Assembly (NCBI GenBank): GCA_035235625.1
Contig: CP141141.1
Span: forward strand, 40,509,719 to 40,573,718
Length of the DNA: 64,000 bases
Origin: Saururus chinensis
Lineage: Eukaryota; Streptophyta; Magnoliopsida; Piperales; Saururaceae
Reading direction: 5' to 3'
Part shown: positions 1 through 12,556 of the stretch, one piece after another
Position numbering within the stretch: the first letter of the stretch is position 1
Layout of the letters: the number at the start of each line of letters is the position of its first letter
Program-made: the position numbers and the translations under genes
The notes under the pieces: generated by a model
Told to the model about the DNA's origin: nothing
The model's input: the letters and a program-made list of their open reading frames with translations, nothing else
The model's database searches: none

Positions 1-839
1 GGCTAGTTAGTAGCCAATCCGACCATAATTTGAGGAAGAGGAGGTGGAGGTAGAGGAAGATGAAACACTTGAGGAGGAAAGGGAGGGAAAAGAAACAAGG
101 GAGGAGGAGGATAACAAGAAAAGGGAAAAGGGGAAGGAGGAGGCAGAGAGTTGAAGGCAAAGAAAAATTGGAGCATGACAAAAAATGAAGGTCTATTATC
201 TATGAGACAGCATCATTAAAAAAATGAATGTAAATAAAATTATGAAGTCTCAAAGTTTGTTTTAATTATTACCTACTAATTTATCACATAGTAGAATCCA
301 GGTCGCCTGAGTTGGCCGGTGCCAAAGAAGAAAGAGAGGAGAAGGTGGGATAAAATAAAATAAAAAAAATTTTAAGGCAGGGGGATGAGTGATAGATTGG
401 AGTTGGTAGGGCTCTAAGTAAATAGGAAATGAGGGACATGGACAAAAACTGATGTGTGAATAGCCACGTTCTTCAGAAAATTTCACACAATCGTAGTGAT
501 TGTTTAAGGTTTTCTGCACCAAGATTTACATTTCTTTTGATGAATAAGTTAGTCCTCAGGAGCTTACGGCCAACTCCACTCTCACTTTCTGTCGACCCCA
601 GTAGCCTCTAGACTTTTCTCTGCCGAAGTGACTCTAGCTAACTTCCCACCCACTCTGCATTTCTATGGAACTAATTCAAATCCAAAGTGACAAAAAACAT
701 GTATGTTATAGTCCCATTCTTCATATTTTCATTACCATTTTGGGAGTGTGTTTGATATAATCTGTTTACAAAGTTCACAGAGAAAAGCAACTTAAACAAT
801 ACGCTACTGTAACTAAGCTTTTGGCCATCCCCTTGTTAC
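1..839. other. Intergenic, purine-rich low-complexity stretch
   Basis: The first 170 bases are nearly pure A/G on the plus strand (runs of gagga and ggagg). They resemble the purine-rich inner part of the fold-back element at 51906-52864, so this may be a piece of a related element cut by the window edge. The rest (to 839) is AT-rich and lies downstream of the receptor-kinase stop codon. The small open frame at 262-522 has no recognisable domain and I do not consider it a gene. Confidence 0.4.
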
Positions 840-3800
840 TTAATCCTGTAGATGCTGTACTGCCTTAGATAAAGTGGCTGTCTGAAATAGCTTTGTCAAT
901 GGTGGTCCTCTTGACAGCTCCTTACACACTTGCAACATGGTAGGCCGGAACTCAGGGTTTTCCTGCAAGCAATTTTGAGCTACCTTGACCACCACAGATA
1001 CGGAGTTTGCAACCACATTTGCAGGAGCTCCTAAACGCTGGTCTAGCAAATCTTCCCAGAAACCTTCTTGGCCACCTGGGACCGCCAGCGTCTCAGACAG
1101 AAGCTGGCCGGGATGCCTTCCCAAAAGAATTTCAAGTGAAACAACTCCAAAGCTATACACATCGCACTTCTCGTTCACTCTCATTGTGTATGCAAGCTCT
1201 GCAATCAAGCCAGAAGTCAAGCACCAACTCCTATATTATCATTAATAACTAAAATGTGTAGTTAAATCAGTGAAATACTGCATGTTTATTATTTCCTCAT
1301 TTAGAGGGCTGAAGCGGTATTTTTGTGTTTTCTTATAGTGCAATAGCTGACCATATGCCTGACTCTGTATAGGTCAAAAAATGCTTAGATGATGACAATG
1401 ATCGTAATGCTATTTGATGATGAGATGATGATGATGGATTATCTCATGAACATATAATCACAGGCTGTGATAAAAAATTACCTGGAGCAACATATCCGTA
1501 GGTTCCTGCAAATGACGTCCAATTCGAGGAATCTGGCATGAGCAGCCTAGCAGTACCAAAATCCGAGACACCAACTTCATAATCTGAATCCAGTAAAACG
1601 TTGCCGCTTGAGACGTCTCGATGAATTATCGCCGGCATGCAGTCATGATGCATGTACGACAAAGCGTGTGCCACGCCTTTGACAGCATTCACCCTCTTCT
1701 CCCAATCAAACTCTGACGCCAGCTTGTCATTGCACAAGATGCTGGCTAAGCTCCCCCTCTCCATGTACTTGTACACCAGAAATGTGGATGAAGAATGGCA
1801 GCAGTACCCAAAGAACTTGACAATGTTGCGATGCCGGATTGCTGCCAATGTCATGATTTCATTCCTGAAGCTTCTTTGATCAACTGTTCCATCCTCTTCC
1901 TTTTGGTGAAGCTTCTTTACGGCCACAACTAGACCGGATGGAATCTGTGCCCTGTAAACTCTTCCGTAACCCCCAACTCCCACGCAGTATTTCTCATTAA
2001 AATTCTGTGTTGCGACAATAATGTCTGCATATGATATCTTCTCTTCACAATGCCATTCGCTGACCAGAGTCCCTGATATCATTTCATCTGGTTTTCTTTT
2101 TTTCTTGGAAGATCTCACGTATAGAACCACTGCTATGAACATAAGAAGCAACAATAATGCTAGCAGAAGGGGAACGACAACCCATAACACTTTTCTACGA
2201 GAGCCGCCAGAACTTTCTCGTGAAGGAGAAGGACAATCTGGGAGACCAGCTTTACCACACAAGCCTCTGTTACCAACAAATGACTGCAAAGTGGCTTGAC
2301 GAAAGGCTAGGGTGTTCGGCAGAGGACCTTCCAGTTCATTGTATGATATGTCTATCGTTGACAAGCTAGACATCCCTTCCAAAGAACCAATTACCCCGCC
2401 AGTGAGCAAATTGTGGGAAAGATTAAGATTTTCCAAATATCTCAGCTGCCCCAGCGGGGGAATATCTCCGGTGAGCCTGTTTTCACTGAGGTCTAGCAAA
2501 ATCTGAAGAGACTGCAATCTTCCAAGTTGAGATGGAATAGTTCCATTTAATGCATTATTGCTCAATTTCAAGGATAGAAGCTTGTAGCAGCCCTCTAATT
2601 CATTTGGTATCGGCCCTTTCAGATCATTTGAGGATAAGTCAATTCTTGCAAGATTCGACAGTGCGCCGATTTCAGGTGGTATGGAGCCAGAGATTCTGTT
2701 GTCACTCAAATTCAGATCAATTAGTAAACTCAAGCTCCCCAATTCCTTTGGTATCTTTCCTTCCAATTTGTTGGAAGAAAGGCCAAGTGCTTGTAGGTGA
2801 GCAAAATCCCCAAGTATGGGAGGCATTGGGCCGCTGATTTGGTTGACGGACAATTCTATTTTTATCAATTTGGAACAATTTTTCCAGTTCATGGGTATCT
2901 CTCCATACAATTTGTTGTGACTTAAATCAATGTACTCAAGATTCGGGCACACAGAAAAGAATTCTGATATATTTCCAGTTAACTGGTTTTGTTGGAGTCG
3001 AACCCACTTCAAGGTTGAGCAATTTTTCAAGCTTGAAGGTATTGGACCAGTGAACTTGTTGTTCAGTGCAGCAATTTCTTCAAGGTTTCCACCCTCACAA
3101 ATTCTCTGGGGCAGTTGCCCGGACAAATTATTCTCACTCACTATAAATACAGTTAGATATAGCAGATTGGACATTTCTTTTGGTATCGTACCAGTTAATC
3201 GATTTTGAAGCATACGAAGATCGGATAGGTTTGTCAAGTTACCGAAACTGGAGGGTATCGAACCAGTAAGATTGTTGACTGATAAGCTCAGTTCAACAAG
3301 TTGATTCATATTTCCAATTTGTGGAGGAATTGAACCTGTCAACTGATTTTCCAACAAGTATAAGACACGGAGCATGGTCAAATTTCCTAAACTTGGAGGA
3401 ATGAGGCCTGAAAGACTGTTGTAAGACAAATCAAGGTCAGTCAAATATAGCAAATTCCCAATTTCTGGAGGAATTGAGCCAGACAGACTGTTATTGTAAA
3501 GGTACAGAAGACCAAGATTTGTGAGGTTTCCAACAGAGGCTGGAATGGGGCCTGATAATTGGTTTCCCTCCATGTTCAAAATTTTTAGTTTGTTGCATCT
3601 ACCCAAACTTGGGGGAATTGCACCAGTAAGTTTGTTCTCGCTTAACCTTAATATTGAAAGATTTGTAAGATTTCCTATCTCTTGAGGTATCGAACCATTT
3701 AGCATGTTGTTAAAGAGACGACAGACTTGCAGATTCTTGAGCTGCCCAATCTCAGGTGGAATGTTTCCAACAAGAAAATTGCTTTGTAGCTGGATCGTTT

Positions 3801-4353
3801 CAAGCTGTCCCCACCTTGTGAAAAGATGAGGGGCTAGCTCTCCTGTAATGGAATTATTGGAAATGTCCAATTCCCCAAGTTTAGTGAGTTTGGACATGGA
3901 GGGTGGTAAAACTCCGGCAAGCTTATTGATAGACAGATCGATAGAGGCGAGTTCAGAGAAAGCAGAGAAGTTAAAGCTCTGGAGACTACCTTGTATCCCT
4001 GACCTGGTCAGGTTTATGGCCGACACTCTTCCTCCTCTATTGCACCTAATTCCATGCCAGTTACATGGGCTTGTGCTGCTGGTAGAATTATTAGGGAGCA
4101 AGGTCCATGAGTTCATAAGAGGATGTTCAGCTACAAGGCTGGCTTTCCACTTCACGAGGGCTCCTGCTTCTTCGTCACTCTGTTGGGAGTTCGCAATGGA
4201 AGCAAGAGTTACAAGCAAGAGAAGCAGAAAGGAAGCTTGCTGAAAGAGGAAGTTCTCTGACAGAAATGCCATGGCCATTGTTGACAAGCGGCCTCCGGAT
4301 CTTCCTAGTAGATTGAAATACCGTCTGGTGCATGATATCCCATCACTTGCCAT
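840..4353 (-). CDS. LRR receptor-like kinase, MIK2-like (subfamily XII type)
   Basis: Predicted plasma-membrane receptor kinase. Exon 1 is 4353-1482 and exon 2 is 1198-840; the 283-base intron starts GT at 1481 and ends AG at 1199. Joined, they give 3231 nt and 1076 aa, and restore the kinase motif GYVAPELAY across the junction. Order of parts: a hydrophobic signal segment, an LRRNT_2 domain beginning DEEAGALVKWKASL, about 22 leucine-rich repeats, a transmembrane helix near residues 720-746, then a Ser/Thr kinase. The kinase has the glycine loop GVGGYG near 792, catalytic Lys 813 (VAVKK), HRD at 911-913 and DFG at 931-933, so it looks active and is an RD kinase. The first ATG (4353) gives 25 residues before a second ATG (4278, MAMAFLSENF) that makes a more typical signal peptide, so the true start may be 4278. 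LRR order and intron position fit MDIS1-INTERACTING RECEPTOR LIKE KINASE 2-like proteins. The ligand cannot be told from sequence. Confidence 0.93.
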
Positions 4354-4835
4354 TGTAAGTTGTAATATGCAATTGACTGTGGTAACAACTGGGAATTTCT
4401 ACCCCTTCATTGTTGATTGATTCTTTTGGTATGTAAGAAGCTTCTTTTCCGCCAGCCATTCTTGACGAGGTTGTAACCTGTAGGTCAGCCATGGATAGTG
4501 ACTGGACTACTTAAGCGAAGAAAAACCGTCCCCAGGGAGTCATTTCACTGAAAATGATGGATATCAAATTGAACCCAGTTAGAGCATTTGCCTTTATGTC
4601 GGCCGTTGTGTTTTCCTCGCAAGATCACTGAAGTGATTTTCTCACATTCACATGAGAGATGATCACAACCAATTTTTTAGCATTTGCCTTCCAATATCTT
4701 CGTGTAAGTGATCAGATAAAATAATCTAATTCCATCTGCATTCTTCTGTTTCTAGATGCTTGACCCACCACCAAGCAATCATCTGGCAAAACTAGTGGAT
4801 GGAAAACTCCATTTTCAGCGTCAGTGTTATGGAAT
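4354..4835. other. Upstream region of the receptor kinase; matches 19830-19990
   Basis: This holds the presumed promoter and leader of the minus-strand kinase. The part from about 4740 to 4835 is recognisably related to 19900-19985: both contain ggcaaaactagtg followed by aactccattttc and tatggaattt. No gene is seen. Confidence 0.5.
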
Positions 4836-5560
4836 TTTACAAACGGGGGCTATTTGCACCTATTCTCCTCTCTCTCCTCTTTTTATGGTTTCCCCGACCT
4901 TATCTAGTAAACTTTATCGCTCATCCTTACATCTAAAAAAATATTCTACTTCTCATTATCTTACGTTGGCCAATGCCACCAGCCGCCTACGGCCCCCCTC
5001 CTCAGGCAGCCTACCCCGCCCACCTGCCTACCTCCTTGGCCGTGGGCCTGCGGCCAGGCTATCTAGTCGGAGTTAGCCTAGTCCTGGCCGCTGCCAAGCG
5101 GTCTCGCTGCAGCCTGCTTAATGCTAGCAGCAACAAGATCTAGTTGCGGTTGGTCGCGGCCAGGCTCAGATCTAGCTTTTTTGATAAGCAGGTGGCCATG
5201 GTAAAATCTAAAAGAGAAATAAGAGAAAAGGAAGGGGGAGAAGAGGTCATCGTTGGAGTTAAAAAATGTTATTTTGAGAAAAAAAAGAATAGGGTTCATA
5301 TTTAGAGAAATATGAAGAAAATAGTAGTGAAAACATAAAAAATGAAATTAAAAAACATATTTTTACTTTAGTTACTTTGGGAGGAGTTTACTAGGGTTTA
5401 AATAGCTTCATCCTTTAATTTATTAGTAATCCCTGCTATTCTTTTAAAGGGTGGTTACATTAACATCGATAAATTCCTACATATTTTTTTATTTATTTTT
5501 TATTAATGATTTTTTTTAGGCCAAAGAGTTTAGTGGGTCAAAATGCTGCGTTTTCTTTTT
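4836..5560. mobile_element. Unclassified insertion, absent from the paralogous segment
   Basis: Flanks at 4740-4835 and 5561-5840 match one continuous stretch at 19900-20660, but about 700 bases between them have no counterpart there. The extra DNA is C/T-rich on the left, GC-rich in the centre (4980-5170) and AT-rich on the right. I found no clear terminal repeats, so the class is unknown and the ends are approximate. Small frames inside (4756-5076, 5078-5299) match nothing I recognise. Confidence 0.4.
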
Positions 5561-5840
5561 TGACCTTTTGCTCAATCAACTGTTAATTAAACTTTGAATG
5601 AGAGAAAAAGTCGCTTTCTCGGACCGGTTTTGACCATAGTAGCGAACAGTAAGCGTACGCGTTGCTTTTGATGAAAGCTGAGTCGCCCCTTATTATCTGA
5701 CCCAGTTAGATGTGACATTGGAGCTTAGCGACATGGTTACGAGTACGTGAAGAAGAAAACCAGGTGGAAAAGGCCCACGGTCTAGTCTTTAACACTTTAA
5801 ATGATTCTCACCCTAACTTCATTGCAACACCCACTGTGAA
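5561..5840. repeat. Segment duplicated at 20005-20660
   Basis: The two copies share gctcaatcaactgtt, the run gatgtgacatTggagcttagcgaca (gatgtgacacGggagcttagcgaca in the other copy) and ggcc(c/t)acggtct, in the same order and spacing apart from small indels. This is a diverged duplication of non-coding DNA on the same strand. Confidence 0.6.
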
Positions 5841-6787
5841 TTTTCTTTCTACATAAATGAAACCCATATAAAAGAAAGAAAAAAAGAGTAATAGTACTAT
5901 ACTGACGTCAGGTTCCGTAAGTGATGAATTTACTTTATCTTCAAAAAACCGTTAATTAGTTTGGTCACAAAAATCGGCCCTATTAATCAATACTATTCGG
6001 TGGATGAATTGGGTTTATTACGTATAAATATTCAATATACTCCAATACCATTTTACGCCAAAAAATTTATATAAGTAGAAGAAAAACATGTTAGATGTCT
6101 CTCTCTTATATTGTCTTTTTTATATGAGCTAATTTTTCTATATAATATCTTGTATCCATATGATCTATTTTTTAATTGTAGACCGCCGGTAACTTCCTGT
6201 CAAAATTAAACTTGTAGCCTACTCGAAAACGCGCTACGCAAGTTGGAATATGACCAGAATGTCGGCATATCTTAGTTATATGAACTTTGATATGCAAACC
6301 AACAAAAGTGCCTATATCTTTCACACTTACATGTTACGGGAGTGAAGCTGAGACATAGAGAAATCATTGTCTTTGGGGATTACATGCTTATGGGATGAAT
6401 TTGAGGCTTTTTCTTTTCTTTTCTAAGAGCTCTTTAAAAGGGGTTTTCTTAAAGAAAGTAAAAGAGACTGTTTTGTTATTTAATTTTTTCTCACTTTGGT
6501 TGATTTGTTGTTATTGCTTATAGAGGTAGGTATTGCTGAACTACAAGGTTTTGTTGTTTCTTCTATATTTATTTTTCTATTACTTTTGGAACATTGTGCG
6601 TATTGTTTGTATTAATGGGGCTTGTGATGTTTACCCATAATAGAATAGCTATTAGTCTATGATCAGGTTTGATAGGACCCCCTAAAACCCTGACAAGATA
6701 TGCAATATGTGAAACCCAAGAGGATTTTGGCATGTTTGCTTGATTGAGGTATTTAATTAAGTGGGAGCAATAGTAGACGATATCGAA
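5841..6787. other. AT-rich DNA before the copia remnant
   Basis: No gene is seen. The right half may include the untranslated leader or 5' LTR of the copia element whose gag-like frame starts at 6788, but I could not locate a primer binding site or LTR ends. Confidence 0.3.
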
Positions 6788-8473
6788 ATGCAGATAGAGA
6801 AGTTGAATGACAATAATTTTGTTTTGTGAAAGATCCAAATTGAAGAATATCTAAGACAAAAGAATTTGTGGAGACTATTGACAGGGAAGAGGCTTGCAAA
6901 CATAACAAAGGACAATCGGAAGGAATTGAACTTGAAGGCACATGGTGTGATCTAATTACCATTGCATCCTTCCATCATATTTAATGTATCTTGGGTGAAC
7001 ATGAGGCATAGTTAATAGCAAACTTAACAAATATGCATGAAAAGCCTTCGGCCACAGGCAAGGTTTCTCTTTTATGTCAGTTATTCAATAAGAATATATC
7101 TGGAGGAGAAAGTTTTATTAAGCACATTCGAGAATTCAATAAATTGTTCGAACAAGGAAAACTTGAAGGGTCCAAAAAATAAGAAATATTAGAAGTGTAG
7201 ATAGAAAGGACACTTTAAGAAAAACTACAAGGCCTCTAAGTGGTTAGATGATTCTAATAATGAGAGTGCATGTATTATTGTAGCATAACATTTGGATTTA
7301 GATAATGTTTATGTTTTGACTTGTGATTAAAAAGAAGATACATAGATCATTGACTCATGTGCTTCCTTTCACTATACTCATTTTTCTAGAAATTTACACA
7401 ATTACATTAGAGGTGATTATAGTAAGGTTTATTTGGGAAATAATGAGCCTTGTGAGATTGTTGGAAAAAAAATTTGAACTTGAGGTTCACAAATGGATAT
7501 GTTTTGAACTTGTATGAGGCATGACACATATAGTTCAACTCGAAACCTTGGGTCAGTGAGTCAATTGGTGGATGCAGGTTATGTGACCACTCTTTACCAT
7601 GATTCCTGAAAAATGACAAAAGGCACATTAGTGGTGGCTTGGGGGAAAAGGAATCGGACACTTCATATGATAGAGAAGATATGCACCAGGGATGTAATAT
7701 TGTCAGTGGTTGATGCCAAGTTGTGAAATTACCAACTAGGTTATATAAGTGAGAAGGGCATCAAATCATGTTATCCAAAGAAAGACTTGAAGGGTCGAAG
7801 TCCGTTGACATAGACTTTTGTGAGCATTGCCAATGGGAAACAAAAGAAAGTATGTTTCTCCAAAGGAGCACATGCATACAAGCCCTAAAGTTGGTTCATG
7901 CAAATGTGTGGGGACTAGCAAATGTTTCTCCAAAGGAGCACACACATGCAAGCCCCAGAGTTGGTTCATGCAAATGTGTGGGGGCTAGCAAATGTGACTT
8001 TCATGGGCAGTGCATCTTACTTTATGACCTTCATTGATGATACTACTCGTAAATTATGAGTTTATTTCTTAAAGGATAAATTTGAAGTATTTGATGTTTT
8101 TTAGAAGTGGAAAAGCCTCGTAGAGAATGGTACATGTTCAAAGTTGCATTGTCTCAGGTTGGACAACGGTGGTAAATATTGTAGTGCAGAGTTTGACTAG
8201 TTTTGCACTGAGGATGGGATTTGACTTTAGAAGACTATTACGTGGACACCTCAACAAAAAAGGGTGGCAAAGCACATGAACCGTTCTAATACAAGAGAGG
8301 GCCAAGAGCATGAGGCTACATGTAGGATGCCTAACCAGTTTTGGGCAAAGACAATGCAAATGGCAATTTACCTAATCAATAGAAGTCTCTCAATGTCATT
8401 GGAGCATTATATCTTATTGTAGGTTTGGAGAGGTAAAAAAATAACTTTTTTCCCATCTTAGAGTTTTTGGTTG
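6788..8473 (+). pseudogene. Ty1/copia polyprotein remnant, gag to integrase
   Basis: A degenerate copia polyprotein read across frameshifts and stops. A gag start (ATG 6788, MQIEKLNDNNF) is broken early by TGA in place of a Trp codon. A zinc-knuckle relic follows near 7184-7230, with GHFKK still legible. The protease region near 7345 reads IIDSCASFH, so the usual DSGA is DSCA. Then come GYISEKG-like and DFCEHC integrase zinc-finger motifs, an integrase core with LDNGGKY near 8160-8180, and the HLRVFG motif at 8452-8470. It is a non-functional retrotransposon. The reading frame is interrupted at 8473 by a solo LTR and resumes at 12479. A 70-base tandem duplication in the integrase region (7854-7993) is an extra lesion. 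Confidence 0.85.
7854..7993 (+). repeat. 70-bp tandem duplication inside copia integrase
   Basis: Two copies with period 70, each starting gtttctccaaaggagcaca and ending ctagcaaat. Reading frames are not preserved, so this arose after the element decayed or helped to inactivate it. Confidence 0.8.
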
Positions 8474-9688
8474 TGTAACAACCTAGAAAATGTATACAGT
8501 TTTGAAAATATTTTTTCCCCATAACGAGTTTTGAGGCTCAACAACTAATTTACTTAAATGTAAATCATTTTGAGCTTTATTCTTTTAAAAAAACTCTTAA
8601 GTCTTTAATAGGGTTCTGATAGCCGAACGTATCGATTTCAAGAATCCATAAATCAAATGTCGGGATAGTATGCTCCACTCTAAAAGAGTGAGATAACATA
8701 CCCATGTGGGGTCTTATTTTGTAGGGCTCATCGATATAAGTTCAATGGTACCAAGAACAAGTGAATTTAAGTTCTGGGTAAAGAGTTATTGTTGTTTGAA
8801 TTTTTAAAATCGAATTTCATTTAAAAAATAAAGAAATTATTTTTTTAAAAGGGGTGAAGTCAAACTGACATCAATGCATCAGACAATGTACAATATCTCA
8901 GTCGATATGACAAAAAGATGATCACCGCATGGTGTGTGGCCCTCATTGTGTGTAGCATGCTGATGTGCATCGCATGTTGCACATCAAGAGGCTTTTTCCC
9001 TATAAAAGGGGGGCGGTTTCCATTTTTTTTCACACCCAACTTGTTTCATGGGTGATTACCCTACTCCAAACCTTCTTTTCTATGTTTTAAACCTGCTTTA
9101 GCCTATTCAAAAAGCAAATGTAACTAAATCGAGGGTACTCTATATTGTGGGAGGGTCAATTTTGAGAGATAACTATCCTAGAGATATAAAAGTCTCAGAG
9201 TGAGGGGAGGTTTTGTTCATTGCCTCTAAGCCTCAAAGAGTGAAAGTTCTAAGGTTAGAAGAGACTCTACCTATCACCTCTGGGCCTCATAGAAAGAAAG
9301 TCCAGGGGAGAGCGAAGACTTTGTCCACTACATCAAGGCCTCAAAGAGAGAAAGTCCTTATTTGAATTGGAGGTTGTATATGTCACTACTTCCAAAAAAT
9401 CTCAAGGGCATAAGGGTAAGCGGTATTAGCTTCTAATTTCATATAGGACTAGACCATGCTTTCTATAACTTTTTGGTATCCTAAAAGTCTATTTTGAAAA
9501 GAAAAACCTTGCCAATGTAGTTAGCTTATGGGCTATCCCTTATCATTTTCAAACAAGTAATGATGTCGTAAGAATAACATCTTGTTATACTTCATAATGG
9601 GATTTTGTTGTAATACAAATTTTTGAATATTATTATATCATATGAATGATATTTTGAATGTTTTGGATGATTGAATTTGGAAGGTAGT

Positions 9689-11814
9689 TGTAACACCCTG
9701 ACCCTAATTAAGGAATCATCATCTGTCTGCGAGAGGTATAATGTTCATCTACGCACTACGGAACTTCAAAGCTTCCAAGCATGTAGACTTGAGTTATAAC
9801 ATTTATATTCACACAATGAAGCTTTGAAGTTCATCACGTGTAAATCAGAATAAAACTTATAATTATAGTTAATTTGGATCGGGCCAACATTGTCTTGCCG
9901 TTGGTTGCCTACGTACATATTCGATAACATTTACAATATTATTCCAATATAATCGGATCAGAACGTAGTTCTGCCTAACGACTTTACATACATCAGGCAT
10001 CACAAAATCGTATATGTTAAAATATGTATATACTTATATTCAAATACATCATTTGGAGTTAGATTTAAATCTCATAAGTCATAGAAGTCAAACAGAGATC
10101 TCATAAATCATAGTCGTTGGTGTCAGATGGAATTCTCATAAATTATCGGAGTTAAACGAAAGCTAACAAATTAACAGAATTACATATTTTTCTTTATCAC
10201 AGAGCATAGCATAACATAATAGAGTAGATTGGATCACATCGGACACATTAGATCATAATAAAGTGTATTAGATTATAACGGAGTATATCATATCAAAGCA
10301 TTTTAGGTACTTCAGATCATATCGAATAAAGCAAAGCAATTCAAAACAAAACATATCATATCATAATAAATCATACATCTTAATTAGTATATTATTATTA
10401 CTAATTAAGATGTGCAAATATATGTCATTTAACATCCTAAGTTAACTACTTATGATGCATACGTATTCTTAAACCCATATTAAAATAGAAGGTCAGAAAT
10501 ACTTACTCCTAGGGAACACCGAAAGTGGCGGCGTTTAGAGTTGTTTGTTTCTTTAGAGAGTCCTTTTAGGTCTAGAGATGGTGGGCAAAATCTCTTTTAG
10601 CACTGGAATGTCTTTCTCACTGCATCGTAAGGTAGTGGATAGAATCTCTCTTTAACTCAGGACACCATGCGCTTCCCATGACCTTTGGTGGTAGACATAG
10701 CATCCCCTTACTTTGAGACACCTTTTGCTTTTTGTGCCTGAAGGTGACAGACAGAACATCTCCATATTCGGAGATGTTTTTTCTCTTTCTATGCTTGTAA
10801 ACTACGGACAGAATCTCCTCTTGTTCAAGGCCACTTTTCCTTTCTCCAACGCTCGAGGATGATGAGCAGAACCTCGTCTTACTTTAGGATGTTTCTCCCT
10901 TATATGGTTGCCAAATTGAAAAATAGACTCCTCCATTGCACAGAACACGCTCAATTTAGTTAAGAACGCCTCTTGAATGTGCTAAATCGGACTCAGAACT
11001 ATTAAAAACGGAGAAAACGAAGTTCTCTGGTGCTTGAGGATGATGTGTAGAGTCTCTTCTTATTTTGGGACGTTTCCTCCTCATGCAATCTCCAACTCAA
11101 AAAAAGAACCCCTCAACTACGTAGATCACGCTTGATTTAGTCAAGAATGGCTCTTGAACGGACTTAATTGGACTCAGAACGATCAGAAATGAAGAAAACG
11201 AAGTCCTCTGGTGCTCAAGGACGACTTGCAAAGTCTCTTCTTATTTTGGGATGTTTCCTCCTCATACGGTCTCCAACTCAAAATAAGGACTCCTCCATTA
11301 CACAGAGCACGCTCAATTTAGTCAAGAATGCCTCTTGAATGGACTTAATCGGACTCAAAACAATTAGAAACAGAGAAAATGAAGTTCTACTCAAGAAAAA
11401 TCCTTAAAACAGCCTTAAATAGGCTTCGGCGCCACGAAAACCTTGGCGACACTCGCAGATCTGCTTTTTTAAAATCTTATCTTCAAACACACGTATCTTT
11501 TTACCCTGAATTCAAATTTACACATTCTTAGTACCGTTGGACTTGTATCAACGAGACCTTTAATACTAGCCCACTTAAAGCAGTATATCCTGCTCTTTCT
11601 AAGTGGGTCTCGCCTATATTGCACGCTTCTTGAGGACATAACTTTCGATTTTAACCTCCGTTTTGCGCATTCTTTGATTCATTGCACTTGTTTCTTTGAA
11701 CTCTACACATATACAGAGGTTTCAACCTCTGAAAGCCACTAGAATTGATCAAAAAATTAACTAATTACCTCTAACCCATTTGGTAAGATGTAATCAGAAA
11801 AGCATGGCGTTACA
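9689..11814 (-). mobile_element. Solo LTR B (2126 bp), nested in LTR A
   Basis: The ends are TGTAACACCC and GGCGTTACA, with a perfect 5-bp target duplication GTAGT at 9684-9688 and 11815-11819. A TATA-like CTATTTAAGG is on the minus strand near 11420, so the LTR is read leftward. It is related along its length to LTR I (37176-39243). It carries three 181-bp tandem repeats and the conserved module at 9883-9985. No protein is encoded. Confidence 0.92.
10851..11393 (-). repeat. Three 181-bp tandem repeats in LTR B
   Basis: Copies start at 10851, 11032 and 11213. Each begins gct(c/t)(g/a)agga and ends near gaagt(t/c)ct(c/a). The homologous stretch in LTR I (about 38430-38620) is a single copy. 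The array lies just downstream of the minus-strand TATA region. Shorter repeats of about 65-70 bp with the motif gacagaatctcc run through 10560-10850. Confidence 0.85.
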
Positions 11815-12478
11815 GTAGTTCTTCGATACACAAACTAAGAACTAACAGAGTTATGACTCATAGATACTACCTATTAAGGCATATCGTGCACTCATGCATT
11901 GAGATATCATGCAAAACTATCATTCTAATCTAGTTGCCCCACAAGCATATATGTGTGTTGCTTTAGTATTGACATCATTCTAGGAATTGATGATTTATCT
12001 AATTGTCAAAAATAAATTACTTTCAAATTCTGTGTTAGTTGGCATCGATATTTTGATTTCTTTTAAGTCAAACTTTCAAATATCAATTATATGAAATTTT
12101 GAAAAAATGTTTTGTGCACCTTTAATTATTATTCATGGTATAACCTATTAGTATACTTTAATTATACCTACTTAATATAAATTTACTTACTCACCCCAAG
12201 ATGATGTAGATGTGAACTCATTGATGGAATTTTGTGAAGATAGTATGTAGATATTCAAGGACCTTCACTTTGGATTTTGATAAGTTTCTTTTATGCTCAA
12301 TATATGTACATTTGTGATGGCTTTATAATGTGGAATGTTGAGCCATGTTTTCTAACTTTTGTAATTATGTATATTAATCAAAGTTTGCTCGTTTGTTCAT
12401 GGTTGTTCTTGGCCTTTTTAAAATATAGATTAATGAGATTCCCACTTTTAATTTCATATAAAATGCCAGGTCATCACA

Positions 12479-12556
12479 GATTGTTCTTCTTATGTCCTCA
12501 CCAATCTAAATCAAAGGTCCAAACTTGATACAAAATCTATCAAATGCACATTTTTT
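12479..12556 (+). pseudogene. Ty1/copia polyprotein remnant, continued
   Basis: Only 78 bases, but they read DCSSYVLTNLNQRSKLDTKS and onward to KCTFF. This is the stretch after the integrase in copia polyproteins, where the family has roughly YVHVPKxxRSKLDxKxxKCIFIGY. It continues the frame left at 8473. The reverse transcriptase that should follow was not found in the window. Confidence 0.8.

Larger units (their letters stand above)
8474..12478 (+). mobile_element. Solo LTR A, interrupted by solo LTR B
   Basis: It starts TGTAACAACC at 8474 and ends TCATCACA at 12478. The flanking bases are GGTTG (8469-8473) and GATTG (12479-12483), a 5-bp target duplication with one change. Removing it rejoins the copia frame: HLRVFG before, then DCSSYVLTNL after, which confirms both ends. 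A TATA box (CCCTATAAAAGG) near 9000 gives plus-strand orientation. The net length without the inner insertion is about 1.87 kb. No internal coding region is present, so it is a solo LTR formed by recombination. Confidence 0.85.

Noticed and set aside
262-522. 86-aa minus-strand frame
   Set aside because: No domain, low-complexity hydrophobic composition, and in an AT-rich repeat-like stretch.
7323-8037. Small frames as independent genes
   Set aside because: They are pieces of the degenerate copia polyprotein; the conserved text crosses between frames.
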